From Annulohypoxylon bovei var. microspora (lineage: Eukaryota > Ascomycota > Sordariomycetes > Xylariales > Hypoxylaceae): a stretch of DNA of 64,000 bases. Below, piece by piece: positions 1 to 11,812 of the stretch; within the stretch, counting starts at the first letter, position 1; the number at the start of each line of letters is the position of its first letter. The DNA lies in contig MU405350.1 in the NCBI GenBank assembly GCA_022836615.1, positions 1 to 64,000 of the forward strand. Direction: 5' to 3'. The position numbers and the translations under genes are program-made. The notes under the pieces are model-generated. The model saw only the letters and a list, made by a program, of their open reading frames with translations. It made no database searches and was not told where the DNA came from.

Positions 1-69
1 ATATCTTGATCCCTCCAACGATCCTGCACAAGATTCCGCAAATAACCAGTCATACAGCCTTGCGGCTCC

Positions 70-1010
70 GTTGCTTATCCCAGCAACGCTCTCCATGCTT
101 CAAAAGATTACCTGCATCGGCTTGAAGCTACCTGCCGATCCATCAGCCTCGTGGGCTTCGCCACTGCTACGGCAGTCTCGGCGAACGTGTCCAAGCTTCC
201 CACACTTCCAACATTTCTTGCCATCCCGGTCCCCAGCAACGTGGCTATCACCCTTACCAGATGCCTTGCCGATGCAGCTGCGAAACTCTGAAATGAAGTC
301 ATCCTTCATCACCTATATCGTAATCGTAAATACCTTCAGCAAAATATGCTGCCAAACGGCCTATTCCTTCACTTTATCCTCAGCGCCGAGAATAAAACGT
401 GCCCGCATCTATACATCCATAGTTTTATTACCCACATCGCTGTTTCAACCAACGAGATACGTAAAGGTTATAACGTACGTAACAAAATCACCACCGTTAT
501 ACTTAATCGCCTCAAACTCTTCCCACAATAACATCTTTTACTAATCACCACATACCTAATAATTTGTACAATACTAGGTAACCATAACAATACCTTACTT
601 CAAGCCTATCACCAACCTTAACAGATCCTCACAGACGTTGTTACAAATAATATTAGCTATCTTCAAATCATCTATCGAGGTAATATTACTTATCCTTTCA
701 ACATAGCCAATCAATCTCAACGCTACACCCAACATCTCCAACCACATAAAAAAATTATCAAGGCCTATTAAACGAAGCTCCTTAAATAGCTTCCACTCAA
801 ATCGTTCCCATCGCAGGTTCGTATCGTTCTTCAATAAGGATAAAAATAATAACGTCGTATCGTCAAAGGTTTCATACTTAACCGTTAACTCCTTCAAGGC
901 TTTCTCCAACTTATTAATCTAAGCTTACAACGATACAACATCCCCAGATCCCAATCCCAATGCCATCACTCCCCCCCTCCAGGCCAAAAGGCCTGAAAAC
1001 GTAACCTAAT
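70..1010 (-). mobile_element. Ty1/copia-type gag remnant, cut off by the window edge
   Basis: Reading the minus strand from about 1010 down to 70 gives a broken gag-like protein. One open part (595-909) has a charged helical character. A second part (about 440-540) reads EFEAIKYNGG...TYVITFTYLVG, resembling the UBN2/gag domain of copia elements. The last part (100-312) holds a CCHC zinc knuckle at 172-213 with spacing CX2CX4HX4C (CWKCGKLGHVRRDC). Stops and frame changes separate the parts, so it is not functional. Domain order means pol would lie beyond base 1. The segment is far less A/T-converted than the block to its right, so it is a separate or younger insertion. The copia assignment rests on the knuckle and the short gag stretch only. 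Confidence 0.6.
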
Positions 1011-1220
1011 CCCTCAAATAATTACTCAAAACGGAGGAGATGCTACCATGAAGGCAATAGGTCACAATACGTTTGCGTGTAATACCGTGTGATGTATTAC
1101 GATCTTATGGTTGTATAAACGTACAAATTACCAGCTTTTAATCCCAAACAGACGTAGCCTTATATGGCACAAGCCACACAAAGCCACACAAAGCCACAAA
1201 GCGCCCTTCGGCCAATAAAA
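1011..1220. other. Non-coding junction between gag remnant and RIP block
   Basis: About 200 bases of ordinary composition with no open frame. It contains a short tandem of CACAAAGC-type units near 1168-1200. It could hold the 5' LTR or leader of the minus-strand gag element, but no matching LTR copy is visible to prove it. Confidence 0.4.
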
Positions 1221-3597
1221 CCCTTTTACTGCCAACAATTTCGAATAAAATTATAAAAGTTATTTTTTTATAATAAAATCCATATATAAATATATATTAA
1301 AATTTGTTTTTTAAATTAATAAAAGTATATTATTTATAACTTAATGTTTTTTAAATTTAATTTATAATATTAAATAATAAATATACGTTTTTTTTTATAC
1401 GTTTATTAATTTTTTAATAATTATAATAAAAATGTTAAATTATATTTAAATTTATTTTATTTAATATAATTATTTAATTAAATGTTTTTTTAAAGATAAA
1501 TAATAATAATAAAACTTAAAGATTTTTATTTTTTTAAATAATTTTTTTTTTATATTTTTTAACGAATTTATGTAACGTTTATTTTTACCGTAAATTATAT
1601 TTTTTTAAAAGAAACTTTATAAATGAAAAGTCATTTATATCGATATAATGTTATATTTTCGTAATTATATTTATTCGTTGTTTTTTTTCGTCGAAAAATT
1701 TAAATATTTTATTAATATAAATATTTAAATAAACGTTAATTATATTATTTATAATCGATATATTTTTATATTATCGTAATTTAAACTTATAAAAAACGTT
1801 AAAAATTAATTTTTATATATAATTAATTAACATTTTATTAATTAATTTTAAAATAAATTTTTTTTTATATTTTTATAATACGATGGTTTTTTTATTTACC
1901 TCGTTTTTACATTGGATTTCTTATTTATAAAATATATTTTTTTTAAATATAAAGTTTCCCGGGAACGTTTTATTTAAAACGATTTTTATTAATACCATGA
2001 ATAAAATATTATATTTATTTTTAATTTTAAACCTTATTATAATAATAATATTTTTTATTATACATAACTTTAAACCACTTATTTTTATTATAATAAATAA
2101 TTGTTTTATTTTATATTTTTATAAATTTTTTATTAAAAATTATAAAACGTAATAAACCGCGTAACCATAATTAAAAAAAATTATAAAATATTTTTCATCG
2201 TTTAATTTAATTATAAAAAAGTTATATTATTTTTTATATCTTTTTTTAATTAATTTATTTTTATGTGGTAATAATTTAAAACCGTTATTTACTTTTATTA
2301 AATGAATATAATTATTTTAATTTTTATTACCAAAGTTATTAAATAAATTAATAAATTTTAAATCGATATTTAATTTAATTAATACTTTTATTAAACTTTA
2401 TTAATTTTATTTTTTATTTTTATTTTTTATAAAATAAATTTATTTATTATTACTTTTATTTTTTTATTTATCGTAAATATTTTAAACTTTTTTTCCGAAT
2501 TTTTAATAATTATTATTATTTTCTTTAAATAAAATACCTTTTAATATAATTTTTTTAAATTTCATTAAATATATTAAAGTTTTTTAAAAAAAATATAACT
2601 TTTAAATATAATTTTTTATTTAATAATTTTTTTTATTATAATTAAAACATTTATTATTAAATGTTTTTATTATAAATCCACTTTTTTTTAATTAAATTAA
2701 TTTATTAATTATTTTATTTAAAATTTAATATTATTATTTATTATATTATTATTAATATTATTTTTATTAAATTTTAAAATTTTAATTAAACTACGTTTAA
2801 TTAAGTTATCGTTATTTTTAAAATTCGTAAATTATAAAAAAACATTATTATATTATAAAATATAATAATTATTACGAATATATTATATATTTTATTTTTA
2901 ATTAATATTTAAATAATTAAAATTATTCGTTATATTATTTTTTTTATTATTTAAATTATATTTAAAAAACCAATTTAATTATAAAATAATAATTATACGT
3001 TTAATATATAAATACGTAATAAGTTAATTAATATTTTATAATTTTAATATAAATTTTTAATATATATAAAAAATTTATAAAAAGTTTTTTATATTTTTCT
3101 TATAAAATTTATAAAACTTTTATTTTATTATAATAATAAAATTATAAATATAATAAATAAATTATAAAACACATAATATTTTTTTAATATTTAAAATATT
3201 ATTTTTAAAAATATAATTTAAATTAATTTTTATATTCGCATATAAATTATTATTTATTAAAAATCATTTAATAATTTTATAAAAATTCTTATAATTTATA
3301 AAAAATAAAATATTAAAGTTACTTTTAATTTATTTTATATTTCGTTAAATTTATTTAAAACGATATAATTTATTTATATTAACTTTAATAATAAAAATAT
3401 TACCATTTTATTTTATTTTTTACATTTAAAAAATTTATACACTTTAATAAATAATATAATTTCCGGTTAAATTTATTTAAATTTTTTTTTTTAATTAATT
3501 TAAACCTCGTTTAAAATGTTAATTTTTTAAAAGTTAAACTTTTTATTAAAAAAACGTTTATTTAATGTATAATTTTTAAATTATTTTAAATATAAAA
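1221..3597. repeat. RIP-degraded repeat, left flank of the gypsy element
   Basis: About 2.4 kb made almost only of A and T, rich in TpA, with scattered CG dinucleotides and no usable open frame. This composition is the known outcome of RIP (C-to-T on both strands) in duplicated DNA. The minus strand between about 1960 and 1400 gives weak traces that could be a copia-type reverse transcriptase, but the match is too degraded to name the element. The gypsy element at 3598 appears to have landed in this sequence. The stretch at 11116-11812 may be its other half. Confidence 0.6.
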
Positions 3598-3813
3598 TGT
3601 AATAACGCTTAATTATTATTATTTTTAAAATATATTAACGGAATAATTAATTAATGTCCCGGTTATAAAGTTAATATATAAAGATTTTTTAAAAGAAATT
3701 ATTTTATAATTTTCTTTTTTTTAATTTTTTATTTTAAATATTTTCGTTAATAAAATACGTGGTCCCGCCGTTGCATAAACTTTATTTTAATTTAAAACTT
3801 ATTCATTATAATA
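3598..3813 (+). repeat. 5' LTR of the gypsy element, 216 bp
   Basis: Begins TGTAATAACGC and ends ATAATA; CA has become TA, as RIP would do. It aligns without gaps to 10900-11115, and differences are largely C/T or G/A transitions. It retains a TATATAAAG stretch near 3675, a plausible promoter box. Similarity to the other copy stops right after base 3813, which fixes the boundary. Confidence 0.8.
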
Positions 3814-6800
3814 TAATATTTAAAGTTATCCATTCGTTTTATTTTTTTAATTTAAAAGTTTATTTTTAAAATTCCCTTTTTTTTTAAATATATAAATGTT
3901 TACGTATTAATTTAATTCCTTTTAAATTATAATACGTTTAAAACTTTATTTTTAATTTACATTTAATTTTTAAAAGTTTTTATTTTCTTAAATAAAATTC
4001 TTTATATTAATGGTTATAAGGTTTTATTTTTACTTATAATAAAACACTTTTTAATATTATTTATTTTATTATTAATTAATAATAACATTTAAATTATTAA
4101 ATAAAGGTTTTAATAAAAACATTAAGTTATTTATTAATTAAATTAATTAATTAAAATTTATTTTCATTTTTTTAATTATATAACTTTAAATTAATGAGTT
4201 TTCATTTACGGTTAAAAAGGAGTTTTTAATTTTAAAAAAAACATTAAAACCTTTAATAATTCAAAAAATTACCTAATTAATTACTTAATAACGAAATTAA
4301 AAACTTATTTTTTTTTTAAAAAAAAAAGGGAAAAAAAAAGTTTTATTTATTAATAAATTTTCCAATTAAAATAAACGTGTTTTTTAATTAAATCCATGAT
4401 AAAACTTTATTATCTTGTTTTTAAAGCTTAACATAATAAAGGTAAATTTATTTTAAATTGTATTATTCGTTATTTTAAATAAATTAATAACATTAAAAAA
4501 TTAATCGCGAATCGTTTTTTTTTTTTTATTTTTTTATTTTTTTCGTTTTTTTTTATGTCTTTTATTTTTTCACTTTAACTCGTGTATTATAAAACTTAAT
4601 TATCCTTTTAATGGAATAAAATAACGAGTTTAAAAAATTAAATAATTTTTAACGTACCTTTGAAATATAATCGATAATTTTATTTTTATTTTTATTAAAA
4701 ATTTACATTAAAAACTTATATTTTTTATTAAATAAATTAAATCTTACATTTAAAAAATAAGAAATAAATATAAAAAATAAGCTTTAAATTAATTAATAAA
4801 AATTCTTTAAAAAACACATTTAATTCACATGGTTTTATTCATTTATTAAAAATAAAATTAAATTAATTTTTTAATTTTTCTTTATTAAAAATAACATTAA
4901 TTAATACATTAAAATCAAATAAATATATAACTTATTAAAGTTATTATATAATAACTTTAACGTTAAAGTTTAAATTAAAGATAATTTTTATAAATTTAAT
5001 ATATAATTAAACGAATAATTTTTTAAATTTTACACGCTTTTTATATCGTTAATAAATAAAAGGAAAATCTTAATATTTAAATAAAAAAAAAATTAAATTA
5101 TTAATTAACCGCCGATTTTTATATTTAAACATTTCATTATTATTTAAATAAAAAAATAAAGTTTATTAAGTTTAAAAACCTTTATTCGGCGTTAACTTAA
5201 TAACGCGTTAAAATTATTTAAAAAAAAGTTAATTTAATAATTTTTTAACTTTAATTTAAAGTTAAGGTTATTTTTAATGTTACGAAAATAACTCCCATTG
5301 GTTTTAATATTTTTTATTTAATAATGAAAATTATAATTTAAACACGTATAAAAAAACTTTTTTAAATTTCTTTAATTTCCCGTTAACGCAACGTTTTCGC
5401 AGCGCTTAATATTAATTTAATTTATTATTTTTATAAATAAAAGGGTTATTTTTTTAATAATTACCCGGCGCGTAACGCGAAAATTAAAATAATGGCCATT
5501 ATTTTAAAAAAAAAATTAACGAAATACGATAAAAACAACGTTAATTTAAAATTAAAAGAAAATAACGTTTAAATAAAACTTTTAATTTAAGTTTTTTTTT
5601 ATATATTTATTCGTTAATATTTATTTTTATTAATTTTAATTTTTTTAACCTTATAATAAAAAGATTATAATTTATAATTAATATATTAATTTATTTATGA
5701 AATGTAAATATAATAATAATAATACGAACGTTAATAAATATCGGAATATAAATGTATATAATTATTAATTAATGAAATATACGTTTAATAATAAATGCAT
5801 GAAATTTTTTTATTATTTAATTTAATTAATTTATTATAATAAAAAGTTTTAATAAATAAATTATTAATTAAATTAATAAGGTAATTTATATTAACATTTA
5901 AATGTAAAGTAAAAGTTTTTATAACGTATTTATTTTTTTAATAAATTTAAGGGATTATTTTTAATTTTAAGTAATATTAAAGTTTAAATTTTTAATGGAA
6001 TACGATATTATGTTAAATAATTAATGTTAATAATTAATTTTCTTTAAATTATTATTTTTTTATTATTATTATATTTTTAATATTATATTAAAGTTTTTTA
6101 TTTTTCGAAAAAACGTGGATAAAATTATATAAAAAGATATAGAACGCCGTAATCGCTTTTAATTTCGTGTTTTAAAAAAAAATAAATTATAATAACATTT
6201 ATATATTCCATAATAAACTTCATGGTTAAAATGAATTAATAATTTTTTATTATTATTTTACCTTTTTTTTTTTAATTTTTTATTAAGCTTTTAATGCATT
6301 TCGTACCATTATTCATTATAAATGTTTATTTAATTTTAAGTTTAACGTTTATTAAAAAAATATCGCGTTTTTAACGAAGCTTTAATATAATTCACAAATT
6401 ATTAAACGTTTTTACTTTATTTTATTAAAAGTTTAATTTAATTTTTAAAAAAAAGTTATAATAAAAAAATAATTTTACCCGAAAATAAATTATGGAAAAG
6501 TTCCCCTTTTACTTACATAATTTAACCGAAATATTTTTAAAAAAAAAATAATTTATTACCGCTTTATTAACCTTTTAATTATAAAATAAATTTAAAAAAA
6601 AACATTAACTTTATTAAATTATATTTTTTTTATAATATAAATACGAAGTATTTATAAACCTTAAAAAAATATTTATTAAATTATTTATGTAAAAAATGGA
6701 TTATATTTAATGTAATTAAATATAAATCCCTCGTTTTTTTTACGAAAAAACCGAAAGGTAATTTAAAATTTTATATTAATTACCGGGAATTAAATGTTCG

Positions 6801-8437
6801 TATTAAAAAAAATCATTACTTTTTCCTTTTAATTAATAAAACGTTAAAAAGGATTTTTAAAATTAAAGTTTTTATAAAACTTAACATTTATTAAACTTTT
6901 CATTATATTAAAATAAACTTCGTTTTAAAAAATTTTATTACTTTTTAAACCCATTTTAAATTATACAAATATTACGTACTTTTTTTTAAATTAAATAATA
7001 AACTTAATACGTTTTAAAAATATATTAATTAAACCTTTTTTTCGTTTTTTAACGATTTTTACATAACGTATATAAATAATATTTTAATTTATTTAAAAAA
7101 CTTATTCCTCCACGAATATTATGTATAATAAATATTAAAACGCTTATGTTTTATTAATTTATAAGTTAATATTTAAAAAAACGAATTTTTAATCATAAAA
7201 ACCAAATTCTTAAAGTTTATTATTTTTATTTTTAACGTAACCGTTAATTAAAATAAAATTAAAACGGTTTAAAATTAAAAAACTTTTACCCGGGTTCAAG
7301 AATTTTAATCGTTTTTAAACTTTTATAATTTTTATTAATAATTTATATTAAAATATAATTAAATTATAAAACTTTTACATTTTTTTATTATTATTTCGCA
7401 TTAAATTTAAACCAACGAATATATTAAAGTGTTTAAAACATTAAAAATAATTTTAACCACTTTTTTAATTTTAAAACACTTTTATAAAAATTAAAAAACC
7501 AAATTAAAGACCAACGCCTTTAACGGGGTAATTTCCGAAGCTTTTTTACAATTAAATAAATTAAAGGATTAATATTTAATAATTTTTTTTTTTAAAATAA
7601 TGATCTTTTCGAAGTGTAATTATTTTATTTATAATAAAAAGCTTTTCGTTATTAATAACGATAATGAAATTTTAAAAATATATATTCGTTTTATTAAATA
7701 ATAAATTTAATATATTTATAAATTATTAATTATTATAATATTTTATTATTAAAAAAACGTTAAACTTTTATTAAATTAATTAAAATAAACATTTATTTCG
7801 ATTTAATTATAAATTATATTATTACTTGAAAAAAGAAAATATAATAATTAACGTTTTATTTTAAAAAGTGGTTAATTTAACCATTTAAAAAACGATTAAA
7901 AAATATAATCGATCCGTTATTTTATTACTTTTTTTAATATTCCACGGTGGAATAAATCTTTTATAATTTTTAATTAATAAACTTTTAATAAACTTATTAT
8001 TTTTTAATTTTTAATGCATTTTAATCGTAATAAAAGTTTTTAAAAAAAAACTACTTTAAAATATCGGGTTAATTAACGTTATTTTAACAATTAATCGAAA
8101 TACCATTAAATTAAAAATGTAATATAAATAAATTAAAAAAAGAAAAAACGGGTACATTTTATAAAATAAATTATTATTTTTAAAAAAAAAGTTAATAATT
8201 TTAAATAACAAGGAATTTCACATTAAATTATATAATAAATTTTATCGTTTTTTAAATTAAACGCATTTAAATTAAAATAAAATGCGTATAATAATATTAA
8301 AAAAATATTTATAACCCGGTATAAAAGCGTTTATAAACCGTTATTACGTTTATTATAAATAATATTAAAAAAATTAAAACTTTAAAATTAAATTAATAAA
8401 TTTATTTTAACCACTTTTTATTAATAAATAAATATAC

Positions 8438-8526
8438 ACGAGGTCCCCGTCGGGACGGGAACACACACCCCGATTTCGAAATCCGAAGTTTAACCGTAAA
8501 CCGATGGTTCGATTCCCCGGTCTCGT
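8438..8526 (+). tRNA. tRNA-Ser(CGA)-like Pol III unit, degenerate (pseudo-tRNA or SINE head)
   Basis: The 89-nt segment folds like a type II tRNA. A 7-bp acceptor stem pairs ACGAGGT (8438-8444) with GTCTCGT (8520-8526), with two G-T pairs. A CCGT/ACGG D-type stem follows. A 7-nt loop TTCGAAA would place anticodon CGA. A 5-bp variable-arm hairpin is GTTTA/TAAAC. A canonical B box GGTTCGATTCC lies at 8506-8516. A run of seven T follows at once (8529-8535), a Pol III terminator. Against a functional tRNA: no canonical A box, only two good T-stem pairs, and an imperfect anticodon stem. It could be a tRNA pseudogene or the head of a tRNA-derived retroposon. Confidence 0.4.
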
Positions 8527-8599
8527 TCTTTTTTTACGCTCGCAGCCGGCGCCGGGGGTTTGCTCGGGCCGCTGCCGCGCCTCTCGCTACTAATTACCT

Positions 8600-9330
8600 A
8601 CTTTACCCTTTACACGCTGTTGCCCCGTACGTTGTTGCCCCGTACGCTGTCCCCCCGGCCCGCCCCGGTCCCGTACGTTCTTTATCCTCCAGTACGCTAC
8701 CCTGCCCCCCCGTACGCTCCCTCCCCCGTACGCTCCGCCTCCATATACCACCTTAATCCCCCGTACGTTACCACCCCAGTACGCCCCGGCCCCGTACGCT
8801 CGGCTACCTTAGCCCCCCGTACGTTATCCTGCCCTGGCCCCCCTGTACACTCCGGCCCCGTAAACTACCCTAATCCCCCCGTACATTACACAACGCTGCC
8901 CTCCCGGCCCACTCCGGCCCCGTACGTTCCTTATCTTCTCGTACGATACCCTGCCCTCCCGTACGCTGCCACCCCCGCATGCTATCCTACCCTGCCCCCC
9001 CCGTTCGCTCCGCCTCCGTATACCACCTTAATCCCCCGTACGCTCCCCTAGCCACCCGGACGTTATCCTACCCTGCCCCCCCTGTTCGCTCCGCCTCCGT
9101 ATACCACCTTAATCCCCCGTACGTTACCCCCCCGGTACGCCCCGGCCCCGTACGTTCCTTATCCTCCCGTACGCTACCCTGCCCTCCCGTACGCTGCCAT
9201 CCCCGTACGCTGCTACCCCCGTACGCTCCGGCTCCGTAAACTACCCTAATCCCCCGTACGCTGCCACCCCCGTACGCTGCCCTACCCTACCCCCCCGTAC
9301 GCTCCGTCCCCCGGCCCCCTTGTACGATAT
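8600..9330 (+). repeat. C-rich CGTACG minisatellite
   Basis: Irregular tandem repeats of about 10-13 bases around CCCCGTACGCT, with variants GTACGTT and GTTCGCT, run through the block. There is higher-order structure: a module beginning CGCTCCGCCTCC and continuing TATACCACCTTAATC occurs at 8731, 9006 and 9087, the last two 81 bp apart. The sequence is strongly strand-asymmetric (C-rich top strand) and contains many CGTACG palindromes. Long open frames across it are proline-rich artefacts of the composition. Confidence 0.8.
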
Positions 9331-10549
9331 GTTATCTTTTCCTTATCCTTCAAATCGGACCTTCGAACCGGTACCATAACCGGTTCAAAAGGTGGTTCAA
9401 AAGGTGGTTAGCCTGGTGGTTTAAAGTGGGTCCCTTGGAGCGATGCACCCAATTAAATTTGCGACTAAAGTTTTTAACCAATCAAATCCCACCAAAAAGA
9501 TTAAGCTGCCATAAATCAACCAATCAAGCCACACTCCCCGGACCTTCGCCACAGTTTTCGAATTTATTAATTAATTAATTCTTTTATTCATTTTTTTCCA
9601 CTTGAAACCACCGACACAAAGACCCCTTAAATCGGGGCAATAATATATTTTAATAAATTTTAAATTTATACCTTTTAATTATAAAAAGTTTAATTTAATT
9701 TTAATAATTATTAACCGATTAAATAAAAAACTTTTTTCATTACTTATATATAAAATTTATATCGCCGCGTAATTCGTAAACTTATATTATAAACACGTTT
9801 AATGCATTTATAAAACCTTTAAAATAATTATATTTAATAAAAGTTTTTAATTTATAATCATTTTTTTAAACGAATTAATTAAATTTATTAAAATAAACTT
9901 TTATAAATTAATAATAAAACATTTATAATTTAATAATTAAATAAAAATTTTTAATTAATTTATTTAAATAAAATTATAATTTTTTATAGATTATTTTTAA
10001 AATAATTAATTAAAAATGTTATTTTACTTGGATTTTACGTACGTTATTTAACCACATTTAAATATAAAGTTTTTTTTCGTAAAAATAAAAATAAAATTCA
10101 TCCCGAAAATAATTTTTAATTAATAAACCCGCATTTATAAATTTAAAATTTTTTAAAAAAAATTTAATTATACCGTTATTTAATTATTAATAAAACGTTA
10201 AACCTCCGTTATATAATAAACCCGTAAAAACTTTTTATTAATATAAAATTATTAAAACGAATAAATTAATAAAAAAAAACGGTTAATAAATTAAATAATA
10301 AATAATTAAATGTATATCCGTAAAAATAATTAATAAATAAATCGCTTTTATAATAATTTAAATTATTTAATAATAAATTTTTTTAAAATGTTAATAAAGT
10401 TTTATTATAATATTTTTAAAATTAATTTATTTTCGAATATAAAAATTTATTAAATTTTAAACGTAAACCGGTTAATTAAAGTTTTAAATAATTTAATTTT
10501 AAAGTAAATAATAAATTTCTTGTTTTTAATAAAAATTAATAAAAAATAA

Positions 10550-10740
10550 AAATATAAAATATTTAAAATATTAAATTTTAAGTTTTTTAAAAGAAAGTTT
10601 TAATATAAAATGGATTAAATAAATTATAATTTTAATTTAATATAATACCTTTTTAAAAACTTTTTTAATATATTAATTAAAATAAAGGATTTTTATAATT
10701 TATATTTTAAAGTTATTAATCTTTTAATTAAACTTTAATA
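10550..10740 (+). pseudogene. Chromodomain remnant of the gypsy integrase
   Basis: Plus-strand translation through several RIP stops still resembles the chromodomain found at the C-terminus of chromoviral integrases. A block reading ILNFKFFKRKF occupies the first part, followed by residues where the domain normally has its tryptophans, now stop codons (TGG to TAA or TAG is the expected RIP change). In active elements the domain directs integration to methylated H3K9 chromatin. It sits 160 bases before the 3' LTR, the expected place. Confidence 0.65.
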
Positions 10741-10899
10741 ATAAATTAAAACCGCCGTAAAAAATAAAATATTAAAAATAATAAATAAAAATGATTTATT
10801 TATCGTAAGAAAAAAAAAATTAAAAAAATAAATTATAAACGCATTAATAAATAATTTATTTTTTTTATAAATTAAATTTTTTTTTAAAAAAAAAAGTTA

Positions 10900-11115
10900 T
10901 ATAATAATGTTTAATTACCGTTACTTTTAAAATATATTAATAAAATAATTAATTAATGTTTTAATTATAAAATTAATATATAAAAATTTTTTAAAAAAAA
11001 TTATTTTATAATTTTTTTTTTTTTTATTTTTTATTTTAAATATTTTTATTAATAAAATATATAATTTTATTATTATATAAGTTTTATCCCGATTTAAAAC
11101 TTATTCACCGTAACA
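10900..11115 (+). repeat. 3' LTR of the gypsy element, 216 bp
   Basis: It aligns base for base with 3598-3813 and has the same length. It begins TATAATAATG (TG to TA) and ends ACCGTAACA, keeping the terminal CA. An A-run ending in G (10886-10896) just upstream may be the polypurine tract. TAAAA follows at 11116-11120, matching the sequence before the 5' LTR. Confidence 0.8.
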
Positions 11116-11812
11116 TAAAAACGATTATAAATTAAAATTATATTATTTAATATAATAAATATTTAAAAATTTATTTAAATTATATAATAATAAATTTAAT
11201 AATTTAATTTAATTTTAATTTAATGTTAAATTTTTATTAATATAATGTTAATACGGTTAAATTATTTTTATTATTATTATAATTATTATAAAATTTATTA
11301 TTAAATTAAATATATATTTAAATTAATTATTTATATTTTTATTTAAATTTTCGTTAATTTTTATTTAATTAAAAATTAATAATTTAAATTATAAATAAAT
11401 TTAATGGATTAAATTATTATAATTCTTTTAAAAATTAATAAAACCGGTAATATTAAAAATTTTAATAATATTAAAAATGTTTATTATTATTTTAATTTTA
11501 TTTTTAATTTTATTTTTAATTTTATTAATTAATTTATTAAACGAATTAAAGCTTTTAAATATAATTTAAAAAGTTAATATAAAAAATATAAAAATATGAA
11601 AAAAAAAATATAAAAATGAATTAATTTACGTTATTAACGTTTTATTTACGTAAATAATTATTTATACGTTTAAATTTTTTAATTATATAAAATATCGTTT
11701 ATATATAATAAATATTATTTTATATTAATAAAAATAAACTTATGTAATTAATTATTAATTAATTTAAGTTTTATAATTAATTAAATTTACATGCGATTTA
11801 AGGTTATTTTAA
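11116..11812. repeat. RIP-degraded repeat, right flank of the gypsy element
   Basis: About 700 bases of nearly pure A/T ending abruptly near 11812, where normal composition returns. It has no coding content. It is probably the continuation of the repeat at 1221-3597 split by the gypsy insertion; I could not align it to anything in the window. Confidence 0.55.

Larger units (their letters stand above)
8438..9641 (+). mobile_element. GC-rich insert inside the gypsy integrase, not RIP-mutated
   Basis: This segment interrupts integrase between the zinc-finger part and the catalytic core. Pol similarity on the left runs to about 8437 and resumes at about 9641 on the same strand. The insert consists of the tRNA-like unit, a C-rich minisatellite (about 8600-9330) and a 300-bp tail of average composition. 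A possible 6-bp target repeat AATATA occurs at 8431-8436 and 9642-9647, but in A/T-only DNA this is weak. A 9-bp inverted repeat CCCCGATTT lies near both ends (8468-8476, 9629-9637). No protein is encoded. It must have arrived after the RIP episode or escaped it. Confidence 0.55.
3598..11115 (+). mobile_element. RIP-inactivated Ty3/gypsy chromovirus with both LTRs and a nested insert
   Basis: The ends are two direct repeats of 216 bp (3598-3813 and 10900-11115), both flanked by TAAAA (3593-3597, 11116-11120), consistent with a 5-bp target duplication. Plus-strand translation, ignoring stops, gives pol in canonical order. Reverse transcriptase is about 6757-7330 (start GNLKFYINYRELN; INNILIY at 7072-7092 in place of the usual DDILIY). 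RNase H follows (FFFKIMIFSKCNY at 7585-7623). The integrase zinc-finger region is about 8200-8437, and the integrase core resumes at about 9641. A chromodomain lies at about 10550-10740 (ILNFKFFKRKF). Without the nested insert the element is about 6.3 kb, usual for fungal chromoviruses. No part is functional. Gag and protease between 3.8 and 6.7 kb were not resolved. Confidence 0.85.

Noticed and set aside
8560..9239. Long proline-rich open frames across the minisatellite
   Set aside because: They follow from the C-rich tandem units and appear in several frames; no start context, domain or codon bias supports a protein.
9351..9410. Second B-box-like GGTTCGAA on the minus strand and repeated GGTTCAAAAGG
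   Set aside because: No acceptor stem, A box or terminator could be paired with it; too weak for a tRNA.
1221..11812. Centromere or mitochondrial DNA as the source of the A/T block
   Set aside because: The paired LTRs and ordered gypsy pol remnants with transition-type damage show RIP of a transposon; no mitochondrial genes were seen.
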